A stretch of DNA of 5,522 bases, from contig JAGRHX010000644.1 of NCBI GenBank assembly GCA_020444775.1, forward strand, positions 1-5,522, given 5' to 3'. Position numbers and translations under genes: made by a program. This stretch comes from Gammaproteobacteria bacterium (GTDB taxonomy: Bacteria > Pseudomonadota > Gammaproteobacteria > HK1). This document shows, one piece after another, positions 1 through 5,522 of this stretch. The notes beneath the pieces are model-generated. The model worked only from the letters and a program-made list of their open reading frames with translations, ran no database searches and had not been told where the DNA came from. Positions within the stretch are counted from its first letter, which is position 1, and each line of letters opens with the position of its first letter.

Positions 1-1138
1 CCACCCGCTTGCGTTCGGTGATGTCCTGCACGGTACCGCCGATTGACCTCGGATCTGCGAATGGCTCGCCGCGAACCATCACGGTGCGCTGCGCAGCGTC
101 GCGGCCTTCGATCCGACCCTCGATCTCGAATGGTCGTACCGGACCGTCACCCAGCAGCGCCGCGCGCAACGCCTCGCGACTGGACGTGTCGAACGGTGCC
201 AGGAACGCCTCGGGGGTCGCCGGGATGGTTTCGGGGTCGAGCTGCAAGGTGCGATAGAGCTGGGCCGACCAGCGCATGGTGGCGCGGTCGGGCTCGAGCT
301 CCCAACTACCCAGATTGGCAATCTGCTGGGCGTGCGCCAGCAGGCGCCGCCCTTTGGCCAGATCGTTCGCCATGGTATTGAGCGAGGCGGCGAGCTCGCC
401 CAGCTCGTCGTCGGCACCAACGTCCAACATGTGCTCCAGGTCACCCCGCGCGAAGGCTTTCGCGGCACCGTGCATGGCTTCGAGCGGGCGTGCGATACGT
501 CGTGACATGAACCACGAAATGGTTGCGCCCAGCACCAATATGACAACACCACTGGCAAGCCCGATCACAGCGAGCGCGCTCAAGAAGCTATCGCGGCTTT
601 CTCGCACCGCGGATCGCAGGGTCTGTCGCGATGCAATCAAGGCGGCGTCGCCGAGCACGACACGGGCGAGACCCGCGATCGTGTCGCCATAGCCGACTAC
701 GAACCATACCTCGGTTCCACCGTCGACATCGATGGTTCGGGGTACTCCTGCACGTAGCTTCGCAGGCGGCGTGATGATCTCACCGTAACGGGTATTGTCC
801 TCGGTCCCGTCGGTCAATATCCGACCACCGGGTTCGAGGATCTCGAAGCTGATCACGGGCAGCCAATCTCGCACCTGCGCGATTTCCTCGTTGAGACCGG
901 ACACATCGAGGTTGTACAGGTAGTTGAAGAGGCGGTTGCTCAAGTACGCGGCACTGCGACGCAGAGCGCGTAGATCGTCCTGGGCACGAGCGGCTTCGAG
1001 ACTCGTTTCGAGATCACGTCGATTCTGCTCCGACTGGCGCTCGGCAACCATTGCGGCACTGCCCAGAACCACCAGCACCACAAGGCTCAGCACCGCCCCG
1101 AAATAGGTCGCGTAGCGAGTGCCCAGCCGGACGTTCAC
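1..1138 (-). CDS. Membrane sensor with periplasmic domain, HAMP and PAS (C-terminus beyond window)
   Basis: The minus frame is open from a GTG at 1138 to the left edge, giving 379 residues with no stop. Residues 9-32 form a first membrane helix. Residues 33-184 are a periplasmic domain with a helical start and a later strand-rich, PAS/Cache-like part. Residues 185-210 form a second helix. The HAMP linker covers about 211-262 (RRIARPLEAM, then DDELGELAASLNTMA). A PAS domain covers about 266-379, opening with AQQIANLGSWELEP and closing with the PAC-type GGTVQDITERKRV. The output domain (histidine kinase, GGDEF/EAL or other) is outside the window, so signalling type is unknown. The GTG overlaps the TGA of the PhnD-like gene as GTGA, with no clear Shine-Dalgarno sequence, so translational coupling is likely. 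Family knowledge supports a transmembrane receptor; that it reads the state of the neighbouring binding protein is inference. Confidence 0.9.
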   Translation of the reverse strand, partial: MNVRLGTRYATYFGAVLSLVVLVVLGSAAMVAERQSEQNRRDLETSLEAARAQDDLRALRRSAAYLSNRLFNYLYNLDVSGLNEEIAQVRDWLPVISFEILEPGGRILTDGTEDNTRYGEIITPPAKLRAGVPRTIDVDGGTEVWFVVGYGDTIAGLARVVLGDAALIASRQTLRSAVRESRDSFLSALAVIGLASGVVILVLGATISWFMSRRIARPLEAMHGAAKAFARGDLEHMLDVGADDELGELAASLNTMANDLAKGRRLLAHAQQIANLGSWELEPDRATMRWSAQLYRTLQLDPETIPATPEAFLAPFDTSSREALRAALLGDGPVRPFEIEGRIEGRDAAQRTVMVRGEPFADPRSIGGTVQDITERKRV

Positions 1139-2055
1139 AGCAGCGTGCGAATCGACTCGAACACCGGTTTCCAGGCGTCGAGGTTGCGTATGTCCTCTTG
1201 GCTGAGCGGCTCGATGCGCGCTATGCGTTCGGCTTGCCGCAACGCCGCGCGACCGGCTTCGTTCTCATGCATGGTGGTAAACAGGGCGGTCGCCGCGTTT
1301 CGTGTCGACGGCTCCAACCCGACGCGATAGGAGATCAGCCAGCGAAGCACCGGACGGGTCCGGTGAATGACACGCAGTCTGCTGCGAACCGAATCCGGCA
1401 GGCGTTGCCAGTCGCCGTCGTTGAATGCCCCGGCTTCGGATTTACCGGCCAGGGTCCAGTACCCTTGGTTGGCTTCGGACCCGGCGAACATGTGGCGCAC
1501 GACCGGCTCCTCGGTGTGGCTCGTGGTCCCGTCGGGAATCGTCCGCAAGCCGTGCTCGGCCAACGTCGCAGCTGGGATGAAATAGGCCGAGGTCGACCTT
1601 GGGCTCTCAAACGCAATGGTGCGCCCGCGAAGATCGGTCAGAGATCGTATCGAGCTGTCCTGGCGGACGAAGAACACCGAGTGATACTGGCGTTGGCCCT
1701 TGCGCCAGACCAGCAACGCCGGTTCGAGCGCAGCGGTCGCGTCCTCGAGATAGAGCGTCGGCATCACGCCCTCGACAAGGGCGTCCACTTCACCTGATTG
1801 CAGCATGGCCGCCATCTCATCGAGTGACTGCGCGATGCGCAACGGACCGACCTCGATGCCGTCCTTGCCCAACGTGGCTTCGAGGTACTGGTGGAAGGCA
1901 CCAAACTGGCGAAGCGCGAAGTCGGGCTTGTCCGGCCGCTCGTTGATCACCCCGAACTGAAACACGGACGAGTCGGCGCGAACTGCCTGCGCAAAGACCA
2001 GGACGAGAATCGCACACAGTGCCCGACTGAGTTTGGACATGAAGCTCATGGGCAT
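1135..2055 (-). CDS. PhnD-like periplasmic substrate-binding protein
   Basis: From ATG 2055 the product is 306 residues. Residues 7-27 look like a signal peptide (charged MSKLSR, hydrophobic ALCAILVLVFA, then AVRA before DSS). The mature part has the PhnD/phosphonate-binding layout: FGVINERPDKPDFALRQFG near the N-terminus, QSGEVDALVEG at 86-96, and the hallmark SLTDLRGRTIAFESPRSTSA at 138-157. The family binds phosphonate, phosphate, phosphite or other small ligands in the periplasm; the ligand here cannot be read. No ABC permease or ATPase lies beside it; instead it overlaps a receptor gene by 4 nt, pointing to signalling. The start is uncertain. ATGs at 2055, 2049 and 2040 all keep the signal peptide but lack a good Shine-Dalgarno sequence. 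In-frame GTGs at 2151 and 2148 follow AGGAGG and would add about 32 residues before the signal sequence. Confidence 0.88.
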   Translation of the reverse strand: MPMSFMSKLSRALCAILVLVFAQAVRADSSVFQFGVINERPDKPDFALRQFGAFHQYLEATLGKDGIEVGPLRIAQSLDEMAAMLQSGEVDALVEGVMPTLYLEDATAALEPALLVWRKGQRQYHSVFFVRQDSSIRSLTDLRGRTIAFESPRSTSAYFIPAATLAEHGLRTIPDGTTSHTEEPVVRHMFAGSEANQGYWTLAGKSEAGAFNDGDWQRLPDSVRSRLRVIHRTRPVLRWLISYRVGLEPSTRNAATALFTTMHENEAGRAALRQAERIARIEPLSQEDIRNLDAWKPVFESIRTLL

Positions 2056-2160
2056 CAAAAGGTTGTGGCTCGAATCGAGAGGATTGCCTACCGCCTGGGA
2101 CCGGAGTTCCCAAGCCGGCGCCCGGGCGACTGAAGAGGCGTAGCTCACCACGGCTATCGG

Positions 2161-2166
2161 CCTCCT
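2161..2166 (-). promoter_or_regulatory. Possible Shine-Dalgarno sequence for an upstream GTG start of the PhnD-like gene
   Basis: AGGAGG reads on the minus strand and ends 9 nt before a GTG at 2151, with a second GTG directly after it. Both are in frame with the PhnD-like gene. It is the best ribosome-binding match in this intergenic stretch, whereas the ATG starts nearer the signal peptide have none. Using it would give an unusually long segment before the signal peptide, so it may instead be chance or serve a short leader. Confidence 0.4.
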
Positions 2167-2201
2167 GCCGCTATGATTTAGCTGGACAGATCTAGCAGGA
2201 C

Positions 2202-2253
2202 ATTTGACCGGGGCACCTGACTGGGGCAATTGATCGGGGCAATTGACCGCAGG
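2202..2253. repeat. Four imperfect 13-bp tandem repeats
   Basis: Four consecutive 13-mers read on the plus strand: atttgaccggggc, acctgactggggc, aattgatcggggc and aattgaccgcagg. The consensus is aattgaccggggc. Units 3 and 4 each start with the second half of a CAATTG palindrome. The array lies between the end of the EamA gene and the PhnD-like gene, upstream of the AGGAGG. A 13-bp unit does not preserve a reading frame, so a coding role is unlikely. It could be iterons for a regulator of the downstream signalling operon or simple slippage; the sequence does not decide. Confidence 0.7.
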
Positions 2254-2316
2254 AATGTTGTCTCGAGGCAGCAATCGCGACGTTGCGAGGGCGAGTTCGA
2301 CGTGGAGCAACCCATC

Positions 2317-3192
2317 CTACCGCCGCGCGCGGTCCGGTAACCGCGTCAAGCGAGCTGTTCGACCGGTCAACCACAGACCGAGGCAAACGGCACCGATCCC
2401 AAGCACGAGCGCGCCAGTCACGGGCTCGCCGAGCAGCAGCGTCCCCAGCGCGGTCGCGGTGAGTGGGCTGAGCGAGAGGTAGACCGTGACCCGGGTTGGT
2501 GAGGCGTGCTGAAGCGCCCACAGCCAGAGCACATAGCCAAGCGCGCTCGCCATCCCGACGAAGCCAATCGCGCCCCAGCCAGTGGCGTCCAGCGAGAGCA
2601 AGGAAGCGAAAGACTGCTCGAGGAGGGCGAGTGCCAGCAAGAACAGCACCGAGGCGAACATCGCGAACGCGCTGACCGTGAGCGGCTCATAGCGCTCCAG
2701 GTAGGGGCGATAGTAGATGCTGCAAAGTGCCCCGCAGAGCGCGCTCCCGAGCACGGCGACGGCCCCCAATGCGTACTGCAAGCGGTCGACTGACGCGCCA
2801 GCGGCGAGATCCCCACCGCCACCGATGGCGATCGCGACGCCGGCAATGGTAGCCGCGACACCCGCGCTCTGAGCGATGCTCAAGCGCTCAAAGCCGAGCG
2901 CGCGGGCTATCAGCATGGTCATGAACGGCGCGGTCGCGAACAGCACTGCGGCTTGTCCAGCGGGAACGCGTGTGAGACCGAAGTTGAGCAACGCGATCAG
3001 CACCCCGAACTGACCGATTCCCAGCACGCCGACAGGCAGCCAATCGCGTGGCCGGATGCGTAGACGGCCGGACGCAAACACCAGTGGCGCGAGCAGCGCC
3101 GAACCGATGGTGTAACGCAGCAGCGCAAGCAGGGTGGGAGTGGTCTCGTCCAGCACCGACCGCGAGGCCACCATCGCCGCGCCCACCAGCAC
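2317..3192 (-). CDS. EamA/DMT-family transporter (10-helix exporter)
   Basis: From GTG 3192 the product is 291 residues, almost all hydrophobic and built as two EamA halves (about 1-124 and 141-277). The family signature is clear: TPTLLALLRYTIGSALLAPL, then VPAGQAAVLFATAPFMTMLI in the first half, and SLSPLTATALGTLLLGEPVT followed by a last helix in the second. Members are inner-membrane drug/metabolite transporters, mostly exporters of amino acids, metabolites or toxic compounds; the substrate is not readable. The arginine-rich tail (TGRTARLTRLPDRARR) fits a cytoplasmic C-terminus. The start is doubtful because GTG 3192 cuts into the first helix. The frame stays open upstream to a CTG at 3241-3243 that overlaps the TGA of the regulator gene as CTGA and would add 17 residues, giving 308 and a full first helix. 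It follows the MarR-GNAT gene closely and is probably in its operon. Confidence 0.9.
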   Translation of the reverse strand: MLVGAAMVASRSVLDETTPTLLALLRYTIGSALLAPLVFASGRLRIRPRDWLPVGVLGIGQFGVLIALLNFGLTRVPAGQAAVLFATAPFMTMLIARALGFERLSIAQSAGVAATIAGVAIAIGGGGDLAAGASVDRLQYALGAVAVLGSALCGALCSIYYRPYLERYEPLTVSAFAMFASVLFLLALALLEQSFASLLSLDATGWGAIGFVGMASALGYVLWLWALQHASPTRVTVYLSLSPLTATALGTLLLGEPVTGALVLGIGAVCLGLWLTGRTARLTRLPDRARR

Positions 3193-3239
3193 GCCCGCCC
3201 CGGCCGCGGCGAGGCGCGCTTTTTGCTGAGTGGAGTGGT

Positions 3240-4166
3240 TCAGAGCTGGAGCGTCCAGTGCTCGCCGACCAGCTCCTGGCCAAAACTGCAGTGCGGTTCC
3301 TCGCTGATCAGCTCGAAGCCGAGTGCCGCGTAGATGCGCCGTGCGCTTGTCAGCACGCTATTGGTCCAAAGCGTCAATTGCGCGTAGCGCTTCTCGCGTG
3401 CGAATCGAATGCATTCCTCCACCAGGCGCCGGCCCACGCCGAGTCCGCGCGCGTGCGGTTCGACGATCAGCAACCTCAACTGCGCGATCTGTTCGTCGCG
3501 CTTGACCAGGAACACCGAGCCGACGTTGACGCCGTCCTTCTCGGCCATCCAGCAGCGCTCCCACCTTGGATCGTAGCGTTTGATGAATTGACCGGCGATC
3601 TCGGCCACGAGTCCCTCGAAGGTCTCGTCCCAGCCGAACTCGCGCGCGTACAAGAGCCCGTGGGCGCGCACCACCCAGCCGATATCGCCGGCCTGATGCG
3701 GGCGCAGGATGAAGGGCACACGACGCAGTGTCTCCTCGCCGAGCAGCTTCTGAACGGTCGCCATCGCGTCACACAGCGCCTGGCGCTGATCCGGAGGGAG
3801 CGGCTGCAGCAGGGCACTCACCTCCAGACGCGAGCGTGTGTCGATGAGCGAGAACGCATCCTCTCCCTGCTCGGTCAAGCTGATTTCGCTCTGGCGTGCA
3901 TCGTGCTCTGCCGCACAACGGTAGATGTGTCCCTTGCTCTCCAACCCCGAGAGGACGCGACTCACATAGCCTGGGTCCAACCCGAGCTCCGCGGCGAGTT
4001 GCTTGCCAGTGGTCCGCTCGTGGTGCGCGATCTCGTAGACGATCCGGCCTTCGGTGAGGGTGAAGGGGCTGTTCAGCAAGCCCTCGTGCAGCACACCGAT
4101 CTTGCGCGTGTAGAACCGTGAGAAGCGGCGCACCGCCTCGATCTGCTGAGGCGCGACGTCTCCCAT
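3240..4166 (-). CDS. Fused MarR-family regulator and GNAT N-acetyltransferase
   Basis: The product is 308 residues. Residues about 1-145 are a MarR-type winged helix: the helix-turn-helix runs through GKQLAAELGLDPGYVSRVLS (54-73), and the wing carries DARQSEISLT (89-98) with the family Asp-x-Arg. Residues about 150-308 are a GNAT fold. Motif A is LRLLIVEPHARGLGVGRRL, with the acetyl-CoA pyrophosphate loop R240-x-x-G243-x-G245, and a motif-B-like segment is ARRIYAALGFEL. Bifunctional MarR/GNAT proteins are a known family, cytoplasmic, with largely unassigned substrates. The ATG at 4166 has GAGGGGG 7 nt upstream; another ATG at 4170 is out of frame. A perfect palindrome 55 bp upstream is the likely operator, suggesting autoregulation. 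The downstream exporter gene is close or overlapping, so acetylation and export of one compound is plausible but inferred. Confidence 0.93.
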   Translation of the reverse strand: MGDVAPQQIEAVRRFSRFYTRKIGVLHEGLLNSPFTLTEGRIVYEIAHHERTTGKQLAAELGLDPGYVSRVLSGLESKGHIYRCAAEHDARQSEISLTEQGEDAFSLIDTRSRLEVSALLQPLPPDQRQALCDAMATVQKLLGEETLRRVPFILRPHQAGDIGWVVRAHGLLYAREFGWDETFEGLVAEIAGQFIKRYDPRWERCWMAEKDGVNVGSVFLVKRDEQIAQLRLLIVEPHARGLGVGRRLVEECIRFAREKRYAQLTLWTNSVLTSARRIYAALGFELISEEPHCSFGQELVGEHWTLQL

Positions 4167-4173
4167 GCATGGG

Positions 4174-4180
4174 CCCCCTC
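4174..4180 (-). promoter_or_regulatory. Shine-Dalgarno sequence of the MarR-GNAT gene
   Basis: GAGGGGG on the minus strand lies 7 nt before the ATG at 4166. This spacing supports that start over the out-of-frame ATG at 4170, which sits only 3 nt from it. Confidence 0.6.
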
Positions 4181-4208
4181 GCGCGGCGCGCGGATGATTG
4201 GTAGGCCC

Positions 4209-4238
4209 ACATTACGCCCTCTTAGTTGCCTGAGGCAA
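4209..4238 (-). promoter_or_regulatory. Weak candidate promoter overlapping the palindrome
   Basis: On the minus strand TTGCCT (4238-4233) and TAATGT (4214-4209) are separated by 18 nt and point at the MarR-GNAT gene. Matches to the sigma-70 consensus are partial (about 4/6 and 3/6). The -35-like box falls inside the palindrome, which would suit repression by occlusion. Offered as a candidate only. Confidence 0.25.
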
Positions 4239-4242
4239 CTAA
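4222..4242. promoter_or_regulatory. Perfect palindrome, probable MarR-type operator
   Basis: The arms TTAGTTGCC (4222-4230) and GGCAACTAA (4234-4242) are exact inverted repeats around a TGA centre. MarR-family dimers bind AT-flanked palindromes of this size close to their own promoters. This one lies 55 bp upstream of the MarR-GNAT start, so it is the natural candidate for its autoregulatory site, which would also control the exporter. It has no T-run on either side, so a terminator is less likely. Confidence 0.65.
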
Positions 4243-4248
4243 ACACTT

Positions 4249-4281
4249 GCTACCCGCATCTGCTCGCCCGATGCGGGTAGC
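4249..4281 (-). terminator. Strong 11-bp hairpin, possible terminator of the permease gene
   Basis: The arms GCTACCCGCAT (4249-4259) and ATGCGGGTAGC (4271-4281) pair perfectly around an 11-nt loop. It lies about 105 bp past the stop of the iron-type permease and before the MarR-GNAT promoter region, where a terminator would be expected. On the minus strand it is followed by AAGTGTTTAG rather than a clear T-run, so it is at best a weak intrinsic terminator. It could instead be a second protein-binding site or a structure protecting the transcript end. Confidence 0.45.
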
Positions 4282-4386
4282 GACCCACGCTGGGGCCGAT
4301 CGCCAGAGGCGTTGGGAAAACCTCGAAGACATGACCAACACCGGCGCGCGGTCCAGCGGATGTCGACTGGCTCGGCCGCACTCGTC

Positions 4387-5522
4387 CTAATCGACCTCCA
4401 GGGCACCCTTACCCGAGATTGCCCGGGCCAGCACCACCGCGACGATGCTGATCAAGGCGATGATCACCGATATCGCCGCCGCGTACTCGACCGCGCCGTC
4501 GGCGAGGAAATTGAACACCGCGACCGCCATGGTCTCATTGCCCGCCTGCGCGAGCAGGATCGACATGGCGAGCTCCCGCAAGCTGATCGAGAACACCAGC
4601 ACCCAGCCGACCCACATGCCGGTCTTCATCAGCGGCACCGTCACGTCGGCCACCATGCGCATCCAGCTCGCGCCGCAGATGCGCGCGGCCTCCTCCAGCT
4701 CCTCGGAGATCTGCTTGATGGCGGTACGCAGGAAGATGTAGGCAAACGGGATCATCTTCGACATGTAGGCAATGAACAGGATCCACAGCGTTCCATAGAA
4801 CCAGTGGATATAGCCGATCAGCACCCCGACCCCCATCGCCACCGCCGGAAAGCCGAAGGTGATCATGATGATGAACGTTATCGCGCCACGTCCGAACAGT
4901 TGCGTGCGCTCGACAATCCAGACGTAGACGATCCCGAGCAGGATGCACAAGGTCGCCGCGCTCAACGAGAGCGTGAAGCTGTTCTTGACCGAGCTCAGCA
5001 CGATGAAGCTGTCATCGAAGAAGATTTCGTAGTTGTTCAGCGTCATGTTGGCCAAGGTGATCTTGGCGCCGAACACCTTGAGCATCGAGAGGATGACCAG
5101 CCCGCCCATCGGCAGCAGCACGCTGAAGAAGATCACCGCGAAGCAGACCGCGAACGCGACGTACCGCCAGGGCCCCAGATCGACCGCCTGGGCATTACCG
5201 ATCTTGCCGCTCAAGGTGTTGAAGCGCCGGTTGCCGAGCCACAGTCGCTGCACCACAAGACACGCGGCGGTGAAGAACACGATCGGCACCGCCGCCGCCG
5301 CGGCGAGCTCGAAGCGCGGCGGGTGTAGCACCAGATCGTAGATCTCGGTAGTGAGCACATCGAAGTTGGCGTTGAAGCCGAGCACCGCTGGCGCACCGAA
5401 GGCCGCGAGTGCGTCGAGCACGCACAGCACCATGCCCGAGAGCACCGCGGGCGTGACCAGCGGCAAGGTGATCGTCAACGCGGTGCGCAGGCGTCCCGCC
5501 CCGAGGCTGCGCGCCGCCTCCT
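4387..5522 (-). CDS. ABC transporter permease, ferric-iron (FbpB/AfuB) type, N-terminus beyond window
   Basis: The minus frame is open from the right edge to the TAG at 4387-4389, giving 377 residues of the C-terminal part. It has two permease (BPD_transp_1) domains in one chain. The first EAA loop (EAARSLGAGRLRTALTITLP) sits right at the edge, and the second (EEAARICGASWMRMVADVTV, about 4633-4695) is near the end. Both keep the EAA, the following Gly and the closing Pro that contact the ATPase. After the first loop come AFGAPAVLGF and LTTEIYDLV, typical of ferric-iron permeases. A new domain begins with helix YVAFAVCFAVIFFSVLLPMG. Such double permeases form the inner-membrane channel of binding-protein-dependent Fe(III) importers; related systems carry other substrates such as 2-aminoethylphosphonate, so the substrate is probable only. 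The binding protein and ATPase are not downstream here, so they should lie upstream or elsewhere. Confidence 0.9.
   Translation of the reverse strand, partial: EAARSLGAGRLRTALTITLPLVTPAVLSGMVLCVLDALAAFGAPAVLGFNANFDVLTTEIYDLVLHPPRFELAAAAAVPIVFFTAACLVVQRLWLGNRRFNTLSGKIGNAQAVDLGPWRYVAFAVCFAVIFFSVLLPMGGLVILSMLKVFGAKITLANMTLNNYEIFFDDSFIVLSSVKNSFTLSLSAATLCILLGIVYVWIVERTQLFGRGAITFIIMITFGFPAVAMGVGVLIGYIHWFYGTLWILFIAYMSKMIPFAYIFLRTAIKQISEELEEAARICGASWMRMVADVTVPLMKTGMWVGWVLVFSISLRELAMSILLAQAGNETMAVAVFNFLADGAVEYAAAISVIIALISIVAVVLARAISGKGALEVD

Noticed and set aside
79..558. Minus-strand open frame of 159 codons in another phase within the sensor gene
   Set aside because: The HAMP and PAS sequence runs unbroken in the neighbouring phase from 1138 to the left edge, so this is an out-of-phase shadow rather than a frameshift.
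1051..1797. Plus-strand open frame of 248 codons antisense to the PhnD-like gene
   Set aside because: No family resemblance; the opposite strand carries a clear signal peptide and PhnD-type motifs.
2056..2310. Extension of the PhnD-like gene to an upstream start at 2310
   Set aside because: The extra 85 residues would include the 13-bp repeat array, look unlike protein, and place the signal peptide deep inside the chain.
3048..4121. Plus-strand open frame of 357 codons antisense to the MarR-GNAT and EamA genes
   Set aside because: It crosses two well-supported minus-strand genes, has no domain signature, and its composition follows from the opposite coding strand.
4312..5328. Plus-strand open frame of 338 codons antisense to the ABC permease
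   Set aside because: Its product is a low-complexity run of His, Asp, Arg and Gln with no recognisable fold, the usual antisense shadow of a GC-rich membrane protein gene. The minus strand holds both EAA motifs.
4387..5478. Start of the permease at an in-frame TTG at 5478
   Set aside because: The frame continues upstream through a complete EAA loop to the window edge, so the TTG is an internal leucine codon and the gene is simply cut by the window.

Overview
The window is GC-rich, gene-dense bacterial DNA. All five supported genes lie on the minus strand, so the description runs from high to low coordinates. Gene families, Shine-Dalgarno use and stop/start overlaps fit a free-living proteobacterium with high GC content. 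I cannot name a genus from the sequence alone.

From the right edge: (1) 4387-5522 is the C-terminal part of a double-domain ABC permease of the ferric-iron type (FbpB/AfuB-like). Both EAA loops are visible; the start lies outside the window. (2) 4167-4386 is intergenic. It holds a strong 11-bp hairpin (4249-4281, possibly the permease terminator) and, 6 bp away, a perfect 9-3-9 palindrome (4222-4242) that is the likely operator of the next gene. (3) 3240-4166 encodes a fused MarR-type regulator and GNAT N-acetyltransferase. (4) 2317-3192, with the frame open to a CTG at 3243, encodes an EamA/DMT-family ten-helix exporter. Genes 3 and 4 look like one operon, possibly with a 4-nt CTGA overlap. 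A reasonable reading is a self-regulated unit that acetylates and/or exports a small molecule, which is inference.

(5) 2056-2316 is intergenic and holds four imperfect 13-bp tandem repeats (2202-2253) and a good AGGAGG (2161-2166). (6) 1135-2055 encodes a periplasmic PhnD-like substrate-binding protein. (7) 1-1138 encodes a membrane receptor overlapping gene 6 by GTGA: two membrane helices around a periplasmic domain, then HAMP and PAS. It continues past the left edge, so its output domain is unseen. Genes 6 and 7 look like a binding-protein/receptor signalling pair rather than a transporter, because no permease or ATPase accompanies them here.

No RNA genes, insertion sequences, CRISPR arrays or phage genes were seen. 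The families are known; the most interesting points are the binding-protein/receptor pair, the regulator-acetyltransferase/exporter unit with its operator, and the tandem repeats in front of the signalling operon.
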